A DNA stretch of 64,000 nt, from positions 310,001 to 374,000 of the forward strand of contig CAWIGP010000009.1 in the NCBI GenBank assembly GCA_963835735.1. The letters run 5' to 3'. Within the stretch, counting starts at the first letter, position 1, and the number at the start of each line of letters is the position of its first letter. The notes under the pieces are model-generated. The model did not search any database, was not told the origin of the DNA, and worked only from the letters and a program-made list of their open reading frames with translations. Origin of the DNA: DASQMT01 sp963835735. Its GTDB lineage: Bacteria > Actinomycetota > Thermoleophilia > Solirubrobacterales > Solirubrobacteraceae. This document shows, one piece after another, positions 24,493 through 32,421 of the stretch. The position numbers and the translations under genes are program-made.

Positions 24493-25695
24493 TCAGGCGG
24501 CGGCGCGCAACCGCATGTCGCGCGCGAACGCGCCCGCCGACTCGAGCGCGACGGCGGCCTCGGGCAGGAACGTCCAGAAGTAGTGGAACACGTGGACCGC
24601 CACGGGATAGAGCTCGAGGCGCAACTCGACGCCGTGCTCCCGCGCACGCTCGGCGAGCGCCTGCGCCTCCGGGCGGAAATCGTCGCCGGTGGCCACCTGG
24701 ATCATCATCGGCGGCAGGCCTGAGAGGTCGGCGAGGAGCGGGCTGACGACCGGATCGTCGAGCGGGTGCCCGGCGAGGTAGCCCTCCACGGTCTTGCGAC
24801 CGATGTCGAGCGCCGCGGCCGCCTCCGGGTCGTCGGGATCGAGCGCGAGCTGGCGAAGCGACAGGTCGACGCCGGGGCAGAGCAGGACCACCGAACCCGG
24901 CAGCGGCAGGCCGCGCTCCCGCAGGGTGAGCAGCAGCGACATCGACAGCCCGCCTCCCGACGAGTCTCCGGCAAGCGTCACGGCCTCCGGCGCCGGGTTC
25001 TGCTCGAGCAGCCATTCGTACGCGTTCAGCGCGTCGTCGAGCGCGGCCGGGAACGGATGCTCGGGCGCCAGCCGGTACTCCGGCACGAGCGCGCCGGTCT
25101 GAGCCGCCGCGGCGAGCGCGCCCGCCAACGGCCTGTAGCCGAACGCCGACCCCAGCATGTAGCCGCCGCCGTGCAGGTAGAGGAGCGTCGGCGGCCGTTC
25201 CGGCTCGGCCGACAGGAACAGCGACGCGACGCCGCCCGCGTTGACGGGGCGGACCACGATCTCGGGGGGCGGCGAGAACTCCGCGTGCAGTGCCTCGTAG
25301 GCCGCGCGCATCTGGTGGATGTCGGCATCCGCCGCCGCGAGCTCGGCCAGCGGCTGGTAGAGCTGAGCGACACGGCGGGACAGCTCGCCGCCCACCGACT
25401 GCGTCGCCGATACCGCATCCTCGAGGTCGCGGATCAGGTGGCGCGCCCGGTCCAACAGCGCCTCGCCCGCGAGCGTCAGCTCGACGCGATGCGTCGAGCG
25501 CAACAGCAGCTCGCACCCCACCAACCGCTCGAGTGCGCGGACCTGGCGGCTCAGCGCCGGTTGCGAGAGATGGAGCCGCTCCGCCGCGCGGCCGAAGTTC
25601 AGCTCCTCTGCGACCGCGACAAACGCGCGCAGGTGCCTGATCTCGATGGCGTCGGGCGCCTGCGGGAAGGCGAGCAGGCTCGCGCGATCGTCCAT
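24493..25695 (-). CDS. LysR-type HTH fused to HSL-family alpha/beta hydrolase
   Basis: A 400-residue protein with two domains rarely joined. Residues about 17-78 are a complete LysR winged-helix (RHLRAFVAVAEELNFGRAAE, LSQPALSRQVRALE). After a helical linker, residues about 140-395 form a hormone-sensitive-lipase-type esterase with the HGGG oxyanion motif at 175-178, GDSSGG with nucleophile Ser245, an acid at Asp338/339 and His368. The hydrolase thus takes the place of the usual LysR effector-binding domain and appears catalytically intact. The ATG at 25695 follows a CATAAT hexamer by 6 nt. A pseudo-hydrolase is divergent 107 bp away, and a cupin follows downstream. The sequence shows one uninterrupted frame. 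Confidence 0.88.
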   Translation of the reverse strand: MDDRASLLAFPQAPDAIEIRHLRAFVAVAEELNFGRAAERLHLSQPALSRQVRALERLVGCELLLRSTHRVELTLAGEALLDRARHLIRDLEDAVSATQSVGGELSRRVAQLYQPLAELAAADADIHQMRAAYEALHAEFSPPPEIVVRPVNAGGVASLFLSAEPERPPTLLYLHGGGYMLGSAFGYRPLAGALAAAAQTGALVPEYRLAPEHPFPAALDDALNAYEWLLEQNPAPEAVTLAGDSSGGGLSMSLLLTLRERGLPLPGSVVLLCPGVDLSLRQLALDPDDPEAAAALDIGRKTVEGYLAGHPLDDPVVSPLLADLSGLPPMMIQVATGDDFRPEAQALAERAREHGVELRLELYPVAVHVFHYFWTFLPEAAVALESAGAFARDMRLRAAA

Positions 25696-25701
25696 GGCGC
25701 G

Positions 25702-25707
25702 ATTATG
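25702..25707 (-). promoter_or_regulatory. Putative -10 hexamer (CATAAT) of the LysR-hydrolase gene
   Basis: CATAAT on the minus strand ends 6 nt before the ATG, indicating a leaderless transcript. It is one of the most AT-rich hexamers of the intergenic region. Confidence 0.45.
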
Positions 25708-25736
25708 GACCGTGCGCGTCGATCCCGTCATGCAGA

Positions 25737-25746
25737 TCGTGCACGA
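25737..25746. promoter_or_regulatory. Candidate operator in the LysR-hydrolase divergent region
   Basis: TCGTGCACGA is a perfect 10-bp palindrome between the two divergent genes, flanked by GTCATGC direct repeats at 25728 and 25750. Position and symmetry suit binding of the LysR HTH of the fusion protein. There is no experimental support. Confidence 0.35.
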
Positions 25747-25802
25747 CGGTCATGCGCGATCGGCCTTTCCCTTCTTGGCGCCTGCGGGGCACGATGCCCG
25801 GC

Positions 25803-26471
25803 ATGACCCTCAGCGCCCTGCACGCACCCAGGCCGCAGCTCTCGGTGCCGCGCTTCGCCGAGCTGCGCCTGCGCGGCCGCGCCGGCGTGTTGCGCGCGAG
25901 CGTCAGCTGGCCCGAGCCGGCAGAGCGGCTGCCGGCGCTCGTCGTCTTCTTCCCCGACCCGGGGCGGGATGCCGGCCGGCTCGTGCGCGCCCTCTCGCGG
26001 GACGCCGGCGTCGTCGTGCTCGCGGCGCACGTGCGCTCGGCGCCGTCCGACCCCGTGTCGACGGCATTCGACGACGCGTCGGCGGTGCTCGGCTGGGCCG
26101 CGGACCACGCCGAGGAGCTCGACGCCGATCCGGGCCGGTTGGTCGTCGCCGGCGAGGGCGCAGGCGCCGCGCTGGCCGCGGCGGTCACGCTGCACGCGCG
26201 CGACGAATGGTGGCCGGCGATCGCCCGCCAGATCCTGATCCACCCGGACCTCGACGTGTGGCAGGCGTCGGTGCCGTACGCGTCCTCGCTACGCGCGGCA
26301 GCGCTCGAGGGCGCGTCGCCGGCGACGGTCGTCAGCGACGGCGCCGACGGCGGGCGCTGCCTCGCCGCGCGGCTGCGCGAGGCCGGGGTCGAGCTGGAGG
26401 AGCTGTACTGCGATGGCGTGGCGGACGCGGAGCTGCTCGCGAGCCTCGTGCGGACGCTGCGCGCTGCCTGA
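25803..26471 (+). CDS. Alpha/beta hydrolase-fold protein lacking the nucleophile
   Basis: A 222-residue protein with the layout of an HSL-type hydrolase: VVFFPDPG where HGGG would be, ADHAEELDADPGRLVVAGEGAGAALA around the nucleophile elbow, and a helical C-terminus. The elbow reads Gly-Glu-Gly-Ala-Gly (117-121), so the catalytic Ser is Gly119, and the oxyanion HGGG is lost. It is probably catalytically inactive and may bind a ligand or partner. It is divergent from the fusion protein that carries an intact version of the same fold. The start is uncertain; ATGs at 25794 and 25752 are alternatives. Confidence 0.6.
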   Translation: MTLSALHAPRPQLSVPRFAELRLRGRAGVLRASVSWPEPAERLPALVVFFPDPGRDAGRLVRALSRDAGVVVLAAHVRSAPSDPVSTAFDDASAVLGWAADHAEELDADPGRLVVAGEGAGAALAAAVTLHARDEWWPAIARQILIHPDLDVWQASVPYASSLRAAALEGASPATVVSDGADGGRCLAARLREAGVELEELYCDGVADAELLASLVRTLRAA

Positions 26472-26478
26472 GAGAGAG

Positions 26479-26551
26479 TGCCCCCGCCAGGAATCGAACC
26501 TGGAACCTTCGGATTAAGAGTCCGCTGCTCTGCCAGTTGAGCTACAAGGGC
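26479..26551 (-). tRNA. tRNA-Lys (anticodon CTT)
   Basis: On the minus strand the 73-nt sequence folds into a cloverleaf: acceptor GCCCTTG with CGGGGGC (some G-T pairs), D arm GCTC--GAGC, anticodon loop CTCTTAA giving CUU, T arm CCAGG-TTCGATT-CCTGG and discriminator A. The 3' CCA is not encoded. Confidence 0.95.
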
Positions 26552-26574
26552 GCGGGCCGGGATTGTAGCGCCGG

Positions 26575-27294
26575 CTAACCGCCGCCGGAGGGCGTCCTGG
26601 TGGGGGTCGGCGTGGCCGTCGGCGCCGGCGTCTGAGCGGGTGCGGCCTGGGCCTTGGCGGTCTCGAGCTGGCCCCTCAGCGCCTCGCGCATGTCGGGTTC
26701 GGTGAGCTCGAGCGCCCGGTCGGTGGCCAGATCGCCCTTGCGTATCTGGCCCGCCTGGTAGGCGAGCGTCGCGAGCGTCGCGTACGCGCCCGCGGAGTCG
26801 CGGTCCTCCGCGATGATCTCCTGTGCCCGCGTCGCCGGCTCGAGCTCGCCGAGCCCCGCGTACGCCTGGACCATCAGGCTTGCCACGCGAGAGTCCGGGT
26901 TGTTGCCGGCCAGCTTGAGGTGCTCCTCCCAGGCGCGGCCGGCGTCGCGGAGCTCCGCCGCGCCCGCGTCGGTGTAGTTGCCGGTGTTCGTGTCGACGTT
27001 GTCGCCCGAGTTGGCCAGGTTGAATCGCGCACGCGCAACCGCGGCCCAGAGCGCAGCGTCGGTCGGGTTCGCGCGAGCCCTGGCTGTGGCCGCCTGCTCC
27101 TGCTCCTGAAACCGCTCGGACCCGCTGCCCCCGCTGCCGCCTCCCTCGTTGATCGCGTCGACGAGACCGCCCGGCAGCGCGCCGCCGCCGCCGATCCCGA
27201 ACAGCACGAGCCCGCCGCCCATCAGGAACGCAAGCGTGATGTACACGATCTTGACCGTGCGACGGCGGCCGGAGCCTCTGAGGTCGAAGAGCAT
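26575..27294 (-). CDS. Membrane-anchored TPR-like protein
   Basis: A 239-residue protein with one N-terminal membrane helix (about 15-40, IVYITLAFLMGGGLVLFGIG), a Gly/Ser linker and a helical region (about 65-205) resembling tetratricopeptide repeats, as in ALWAAVARARFNLAN and AGAYATLATLAYQAGQ. A Pro/Thr-rich tail follows (TPAPTATPTPTRTP). It probably scaffolds envelope proteins. The start overlaps the tatC stop by one base, placing it in the tatA-tatC operon. Confidence 0.7.
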   Translation of the reverse strand: MLFDLRGSGRRRTVKIVYITLAFLMGGGLVLFGIGGGGALPGGLVDAINEGGGSGGSGSERFQEQEQAATARARANPTDAALWAAVARARFNLANSGDNVDTNTGNYTDAGAAELRDAGRAWEEHLKLAGNNPDSRVASLMVQAYAGLGELEPATRAQEIIAEDRDSAGAYATLATLAYQAGQIRKGDLATDRALELTEPDMREALRGQLETAKAQAAPAQTPAPTATPTPTRTPSGGG

Positions 27295-28304
27295 CAGTCG
27301 TCAGGTTCGAATTCGGTCGGCTCGGCGTCGGCGGCTTCAGTCTCTTCGCGGGCGCGGGCCCGGGCGGCTCGCCGATCGAGCACCGAGGCGAGAAGGATAG
27401 AACCCTCGTAGAGGAACAGGATCGGGAACATCATCAGCAGCATCGTCACCGGATCGCCGCCCGGCAGCAGGGCGGCGAGGATCGCGATGATCAGGATCGC
27501 GTAGCGCCGGTGCTTGCGCAGCTGCGCCGGCGTGAGGATGCCCATGCGCGTGACCGCGAGGATCAGGATCGGGAGCTGGAACAGCAGCCCCATCACCCCG
27601 AGCACCAGGATCGAGAACTTGTAGTAGTCGCGCGCCTGCAGCAGCACGTCGAAGCTGTCGTCGTTGAAGTTCTGCAGGAAGTCGACGGCCGCCGGGAGCA
27701 CCAGGTAGTACGCGAACACGACGCCGGCGTAGAACAGGAACGGCACCATCAGCATGAGCGGCACCGCGACCTTGCGCTCGGTCGGCGAGAAGGCCGGCAG
27801 CACGAAGGCGTACAGCTGGTACAGCAACAGCGGCAGCGAGAGCAACAGCGCGGCGTAGCCGGCGACCAGCAGCGTCGCGGTCAGCGGCTCACCGACGCCC
27901 AGCGTCACCGGGCGCCGGGGCGAGCCGCGCGGGCTCGCCGCGGCCGCTGCCGCCGCCGCGCGCGACAGCGCCTCAGCCTGCGCCCGCAGCGCGGGCTCGT
28001 CGCCGGCCGACCGCGCGAGTGAGTCGGCGGTCGACGCGATCCGTTCGTTGACGCGCTTCTGCGCCGCCTGCCAGCACGCGGTCTGCTCGAGCGGGTCTCG
28101 CGTCTCGTTGCACGGCTTAGAGCTCTGCGCGTTCTCGAGCGGCCGGTTGACGATGTCGAGGATCCGGTCGTCCTGCCACAGGCAGATGCCGCCCACGACA
28201 ATGAACGCGGCGACGCAGATGATGATCCGAGTCCGCAGCTCGTCCAGGTGCTCGACGAGCGAGAGGCGCTCGTCGTGCGCGATGGGCTTGAGCCGAGTGG
28301 CCAT
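27294..28304 (-). CDS. tatC: Sec-independent protein translocase TatC with periplasmic insertion
   Basis: A 336-residue polytopic protein, the receptor for twin-arginine signal peptides. The N-terminus has the conserved LVEHLDELRTRI. Six hydrophobic segments follow, and the family block LYAFVLPAFSPTERK is present. It is about 80 residues longer than usual: residues 60-132 of the first extracytoplasmic loop are a charged, Ala-rich helical insertion with Cys65 and Cys77. An acidic C-terminal tail (EPTEFEPDD) is added. It lies 33 bp after tatA. The likely client in this window is the Rieske protein, which has an RR signal. Confidence 0.93.
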   Translation of the reverse strand: MATRLKPIAHDERLSLVEHLDELRTRIIICVAAFIVVGGICLWQDDRILDIVNRPLENAQSSKPCNETRDPLEQTACWQAAQKRVNERIASTADSLARSAGDEPALRAQAEALSRAAAAAAAASPRGSPRRPVTLGVGEPLTATLLVAGYAALLLSLPLLLYQLYAFVLPAFSPTERKVAVPLMLMVPFLFYAGVVFAYYLVLPAAVDFLQNFNDDSFDVLLQARDYYKFSILVLGVMGLLFQLPILILAVTRMGILTPAQLRKHRRYAILIIAILAALLPGGDPVTMLLMMFPILFLYEGSILLASVLDRRAARARAREETEAADAEPTEFEPDD

Positions 28305-28337
28305 GGCGCTGCGGCGGAGCGGGGTGAGGCGGGCGCG

Positions 28338-28607
28338 CTAGGAGCGCTCGCGCATGACCTCGCCGTCCAGCGGAGCGTCCTCGTCCGCTGGGCGGCCGAG
28401 CGCCGTCTTCTGGGCGTCGGCGCGGCTGTCGTCGTCGTCGAAGTGCTTGTCGGCCTTGCTGGTGACCGAGTCCTTGAACTCGCGGACCCCGCCGCCGAGC
28501 TGCCGACCGAGCTGCGGCAGGCGCCTCCCGCCCACGATCACCAGCACGATCAGCAGGATGATGCCGAGCTCGAGGGGCCCCAGGCCCGCGATGAATGCGT
28601 TCGTCAT
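28338..28607 (-). CDS. tatA: Twin-arginine translocase subunit TatA/E
   Basis: An 89-residue single-pass protein. The N-terminal helix contains GLGPLELGIILLIVLVIVG, followed by the hinge and amphipathic helix with GRRLPQLGRQLGGGVREFKDS, then an acidic cytoplasmic tail. It forms the Tat pore with TatC encoded next. A GGAGGAGGAG Shine-Dalgarno sequence lies upstream. TatB is not visible in the window. Confidence 0.93.
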   Translation of the reverse strand: MTNAFIAGLGPLELGIILLIVLVIVGGRRLPQLGRQLGGGVREFKDSVTSKADKHFDDDDSRADAQKTALGRPADEDAPLDGEVMRERS

Positions 28608-28746
28608 TGGCGATTCTCCTCCTCCTCGAGGAATACCCGCAGCCTAGCGGCTGCGGATCCGTCCGATATGCGACGAGAGTTGCTCAAGTCCTCGAGCCAG
28701 CGACCGATGTAGGGCGGAGACCCCATCAAGCGCCACCTCGAACTCC

Positions 28747-29163
28747 ATGAGCCAGCCCGACAACACAAACTACGTCCGCCGCGTCGTCCTTCCCTCTGGA
28801 CGCGCGATCGAGGTCGTCTACTTCGAGAATCAGCCGGCTCATGCCGCGACCCCGGGCACCGTGCACGACGTCGCAGACCTCCACGTCTGCCCCGACTGCG
28901 ACAGGCATCTGGTCTACCCGGTGGAGTGGGAGGAGGCGTCGCCCACGCACTGGGAGGTCGTGCTGCGCTGCCCGAACTGCGAGCGGCAGAACGTCGGGCT
29001 GTACGACCAGGAGACCGTCGACCGCTTCGACGAGCAGCTCGACCACGGGACCGAGGCGCTCGTCCGCGACCTGAAGCGCCTCACGCGGGCCAACATGGAG
29101 GAGGAGGCGGAGCGCTTCGGCAGCGCGCTCGCGTCCGACGCCATCTGGCCGATGGACTTCTAG
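28747..29163 (+). CDS. Conserved-looking zinc-ribbon protein of unknown function
   Basis: A 138-residue cytoplasmic protein. Cys48-Pro-Asp-Cys51 and Cys75-Pro-Asn-Cys78 form a four-cysteine zinc-ribbon-like site, each pair in a short loop (LHVCPDCDR, LRCPNCER). The C-terminal half is an acidic helix (RDLKRLTRANMEEEAERFGSAL). No enzymatic motif is visible. It stands alone between the tat and polyprenyl synthase operons. It could bind nucleic acid or a protein partner. Confidence 0.75.
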   Translation: MSQPDNTNYVRRVVLPSGRAIEVVYFENQPAHAATPGTVHDVADLHVCPDCDRHLVYPVEWEEASPTHWEVVLRCPNCERQNVGLYDQETVDRFDEQLDHGTEALVRDLKRLTRANMEEEAERFGSALASDAIWPMDF

Positions 29164-29205
29164 CCCCCGCCTGCGTCCCGCCGGCCGTCAGAGACCGCTC
29201 CGCTC

Positions 29206-30180
29206 CTAGGCGTACCTGTCGGCGACCGAGTCGGCCACCAGCTCGAGCGCCGCGCGCTGACCTTCGGGCAGCTCCGGCAGATCCGCCTTCGCTGCCGCGA
29301 CCATGCCCAGCGCCTCCGTGCGCGCGTGCTCCAGGACTCCGGTCGCGGCGATCGCGTCGCAGACCGCCTCCGCCTCGGTCGGCGTCCGGATCGTCCGCAG
29401 GTCCAGCGAGGCCAGCTCGGGATCGCGCTCGCGCGCCAGGATGAACGGAAGCGTGACCGTGCCGTCGAGCAGGTCGGTGCCCCGGTGCTTGCCGGTGCGT
29501 TCGGCCGGCCCGGACACGTCGAGCACGTCGTCGAGCAGCTGGAACGCGAGGCCGATCCGGCGCCCGAAGTCCCCGAGCGCCTCGCCCCGACCGCCGCCCT
29601 CGAGCGCGCCAAGCCGACATGCGGCCTGGAACAGCCGCGCGGTCTTCAGGTCACACCGGTGCAGGTAGCGCTCGCGCGTGACGTCGACGTTCCACGCGTC
29701 CTCGCGCTGCAGCAGCTCGCCCTCGGCCAGGCCGGAGGAAGCGTCCGAGAGCACGCGGATCTCGTCCGGCCGCCCGTTGCCGGCAAGCTCCGCGAAGGCG
29801 CGCGAGAACAGCAGGTCGCCGGTCGCGGTCGCGATCGCCCGCCCGGCCGTCGCCACCACCGTGGGCCGGCCGCGCCGGAGCGGCGCCGCGTCGAGAACGT
29901 CGTCGTGCACGAGCGTGGCGGAGTGGATCAGCTCGACCGCGACCGCTGCGCGCAGCACGCCGTCGTGGTTGGGTTCTGCCCTGTCGCCTGCGGCGAGGAA
30001 CACGAGCAGCGGCCGTAACCGCTTGCCGCCCGCACGGATCGTCGCGCCGGCATGCTCGGCAAGCAGCGCGCCGTGCGAGGTCGCCAGCTCCTCGAGCCGA
30101 TCCTCCAGGCGCACCATGAGCGCCGGCACGTGCACGCCGCCGGCCTCGACGAGCGCGAGCACCTCCTCGGCGCTGCTCAT
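29206..30180 (-). CDS. Polyprenyl diphosphate synthase (heptaprenyl/octaprenyl type)
   Basis: A 324-residue trans-prenyltransferase that elongates allylic diphosphates with IPP for the menaquinone side chain. The first aspartate-rich motif is DDVLD (93-97) and the second is DDVLD (216-220). GGKRLRP at 51-57 binds diphosphate. No large residue is obvious just before the first motif, in keeping with a long-chain product. It overlaps menG by 4 bp (ATGA) and ends the qcr-menG operon, which suggests the menaquinone role rather than carotenoids. Confidence 0.88.
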   Translation of the reverse strand: MSSAEEVLALVEAGGVHVPALMVRLEDRLEELATSHGALLAEHAGATIRAGGKRLRPLLVFLAAGDRAEPNHDGVLRAAVAVELIHSATLVHDDVLDAAPLRRGRPTVVATAGRAIATATGDLLFSRAFAELAGNGRPDEIRVLSDASSGLAEGELLQREDAWNVDVTRERYLHRCDLKTARLFQAACRLGALEGGGRGEALGDFGRRIGLAFQLLDDVLDVSGPAERTGKHRGTDLLDGTVTLPFILARERDPELASLDLRTIRTPTEAEAVCDAIAATGVLEHARTEALGMVAAAKADLPELPEGQRAALELVADSVADRYA

Positions 30181-30884
30181 CGCACCGTCCCGACGTGCAG
30201 CGCGATGATCCCGCCCGCCGTGAGGATCCAGCGGACGTCGGCGAGGCCCGCGCCGGCCATCCGCGCGGCCAGTTCCTGGGGGCTCGGGAACCGCTTGACC
30301 GAGCTCGGCAGGTACGCGTAGGCGTCCGGATCGCCGACGAGCCGGCCGAGCGTCGGCACGATCCGGTCGAACCAGACCGAGAAGAACGTCGACAGCGGCG
30401 GGCGCTGCGGTGTCGTGATCTCGAGGATCACCACATGGCCGCCGGGCCGTACGACGCGGGTCAGCTCGGCCAGGCCGCGGTCCAGGTCGGAGAAGTTGCG
30501 CGCACCGAAGCCCACGGTCGCGGCGTCGAAGCCGCCGTCGGGGTAGGGCAGCTCGAGCGCGTTGGCCCACTCCCAGATGACGGCCGTCGACTTCTCCCGC
30601 GCGCGCTCGAGCATCGCCTGGGAGAAGTCCGATCCGACCACGGTCCCCGTCGGCCCGACGCGTCGGGCCAGCTCGATCGCGAGGTCCCCGGTCCCGGACG
30701 CGACGTCGAGCGCCCGATCGCCGGGGCCTACCGCGGCCAGGTCGGCGGCGCGCTCACGCCAGCGGTGGTGCAGGCCCGCGGTCATCAGCGAGTTCATCAG
30801 GTCGTAGACACGCGCGACGCGGTCGAACATCGCGCGCACCTGGCCCTCTTCCAAGGTGCCCGTTCGGGCCTGCGGGGACGCCAT
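30177..30884 (-). CDS. menG: Demethylmenaquinone methyltransferase
   Basis: A 235-residue SAM-dependent methyltransferase (UbiE/MenG) that performs the last menaquinone step. The sequence has VRAMFDRVARVYDLMN, the SAM-binding LDVASGTGDLAIELA and the VGFGARNFSDLDRGLAELTRVVRPGG motif. It lies 15 bp after qcrC and overlaps the polyprenyl synthase gene. The quinone is inferred from the Gram-positive context. Confidence 0.9.
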   Translation of the reverse strand: MASPQARTGTLEEGQVRAMFDRVARVYDLMNSLMTAGLHHRWRERAADLAAVGPGDRALDVASGTGDLAIELARRVGPTGTVVGSDFSQAMLERAREKSTAVIWEWANALELPYPDGGFDAATVGFGARNFSDLDRGLAELTRVVRPGGHVVILEITTPQRPPLSTFFSVWFDRIVPTLGRLVGDPDAYAYLPSSVKRFPSPQELAARMAGAGLADVRWILTAGGIIALHVGTVR

Positions 30885-30899
30885 GGCGGCGTGAACCTA

Positions 30900-31610
30900 C
30901 TACTGCTCGCCGCGCAGCTGGGAGAGGAAGTCGACCATCGCGGTCTTCTTCTCCTCGGGCATTCCGGCAAACGACGGCATCGGCGCGGTGGGGTTCTCGA
31001 GCGTGCGCAGGATCGCGGCCCTCGGCAGCTCGTTGCCGATGTTGGTCAGGTCCGGGCCTGGCCCGTCGTTGCCGTTGTGGCCGATCTTGTGGCAGGCGAG
31101 GCAGCCGGACTGCGCGACCACGAGCTTGCCCGACTCGAATTCCGCCGCCACCTCGTACTCGATCTCGTTCGGCGAGCCGGCCGCCGCGCCGAGGTAGGTC
31201 AGGTAGCCCATCGCGAAGATCGTGAGGATGCCGGCGATCGTGGCGATCGGCCGCCGCTCGGGCCGCCGCTCCGGCCCGCGGTCGATGAACGGCAGCGCGA
31301 TCAGCAGGATCATGCAGATCGTCGGCACGCCGATCGTGGCGAACGAGGTGAGCACCGGGGGCTTGATGACCCGCAGCACCTCGAAGAGGAAGAAGAAGTA
31401 CCACTCCGGCCTCGGCACGTACGTGGTCGTCGTCGGGTCGGCCTTGGGCCCGAGCTCGGCGCCGAGGACGATCGACAACGTGATGATCGACAGCAGCACG
31501 ATGCACGCCATCACGGAGTCCTTCGCCACGGCATAGGGGAAGAACGGCTTCCCCTGCGCCTTGAGCAGCGAGTACTCGCGGAGGTAGAGCTCCTTCTCGC
31601 GCTGGTTCAC
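30900..31610 (-). CDS. qcrC: Menaquinol:cytochrome c reductase cytochrome b/c subunit
   Basis: A 236-residue fusion of a subunit-IV-like cytochrome b C-terminal half and a cytochrome c domain, as in Bacillus QcrC. Membrane helices are at about 30-52, 80-105 and 120-145, with the quinol-site PEWYFFFLFEVLR. A single c-type heme site CLACH lies near residue 170, with a distal methionine candidate in PTAPMPSF. GTG start, 16 bp after qcrB. Confidence 0.92.
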   Translation of the reverse strand: MNQREKELYLREYSLLKAQGKPFFPYAVAKDSVMACIVLLSIITLSIVLGAELGPKADPTTTTYVPRPEWYFFFLFEVLRVIKPPVLTSFATIGVPTICMILLIALPFIDRGPERRPERRPIATIAGILTIFAMGYLTYLGAAAGSPNEIEYEVAAEFESGKLVVAQSGCLACHKIGHNGNDGPGPDLTNIGNELPRAAILRTLENPTAPMPSFAGMPEEKKTAMVDFLSQLRGEQ

Positions 31611-31626
31611 GGGTGAACCCTCTCGA

Positions 31627-32421
31627 TCAAACCCGCTCCTCCCGCAGCCCGTCCTCGCCCTCCGCCTTCAGCCACGGCGGCGCGGTCGTCCCGAGCTTCG
31701 TGACCAGGTAGAGGTGCGCGCCGATCAGCGTGGCTATCGCCACTGGTATCAGCAGCATGTGGATCGCGTAGAACCGTGACAGCGTCGTCGAGCCGAACTC
31801 GGCGCCGCCGCGCAGGAAGTCCGACAGGAACGGGCCGACGATCGGCCCGGTGCCGTTGATGTTCACGCCCACGATCGTGGCCCAGTACGAGCGCTGGTCG
31901 AACGGCAGCAGGTAGCCGGTGAATGCCATCACGAACGTGAGGATCAGCAGCACGACGCCGATCACCCAGTTCAGCTCGCGCGGGTACTTGTAGGCGCCGA
32001 AGAAGAACGTGCGCGCCATGTGCAGGCAGATGAGGACCACCATCACCGTCGAGCCCCACTTGTGCATGCCGCGCACGAACTCGCCGAGGAACACCTCGTT
32101 GGTGATGTAGCGAGTGGACTCGTACGCGTTCGTGACCGAGGGGTCGTAGTACATGGCGAGGAAGACGCCTGTCGTGGCCTGGGACAGGAATGCGAACAGC
32201 GTCGCCGAGCCCAGCGTGTAGAACCAGTTGGTCCCCTTGGGGACCTTGCGGAACATGACCCAGCGCGCCGGGCCGGAAAGCGACGTCCGTTCGTCGATCC
32301 AGGTGACGCTCGCGATCCCGGCCTCCTTGACCTGCTCGACCGGCGTGTCGTGCTCGGCCTCCTGCGGGCGCTGGGGCTTCGGCTTGAGCGCGGCGGGAAG
32401 AGGTGGGAGTGGCAGCTTCAT
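31627..32421 (-). CDS. qcrB: Menaquinol:cytochrome c reductase cytochrome b subunit
   Basis: A 264-residue cytochrome b6-type subunit with four membrane helices that ligate two b hemes. The motif GMHKWGSTVMVVLICLHMAR contains one conserved His pair, and FYAIHMLLIPVAIATLIGAHLYL contains the other. GYLLPFDQRSYWATIVG covers part of the quinol site. A cytoplasmic Pro-rich N-terminus of about 50 residues is longer than usual. It starts one base into the qcrA stop codon. Confidence 0.94.
   Translation of the reverse strand: MKLPLPPLPAALKPKPQRPQEAEHDTPVEQVKEAGIASVTWIDERTSLSGPARWVMFRKVPKGTNWFYTLGSATLFAFLSQATTGVFLAMYYDPSVTNAYESTRYITNEVFLGEFVRGMHKWGSTVMVVLICLHMARTFFFGAYKYPRELNWVIGVVLLILTFVMAFTGYLLPFDQRSYWATIVGVNINGTGPIVGPFLSDFLRGGAEFGSTTLSRFYAIHMLLIPVAIATLIGAHLYLVTKLGTTAPPWLKAEGEDGLREERV

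Noticed and set aside
26479..26551. tRNA-Lys as an attachment site for an integrated element
   Set aside because: No integrase, no direct repeat of the tRNA 3' end and no foreign gene block nearby.
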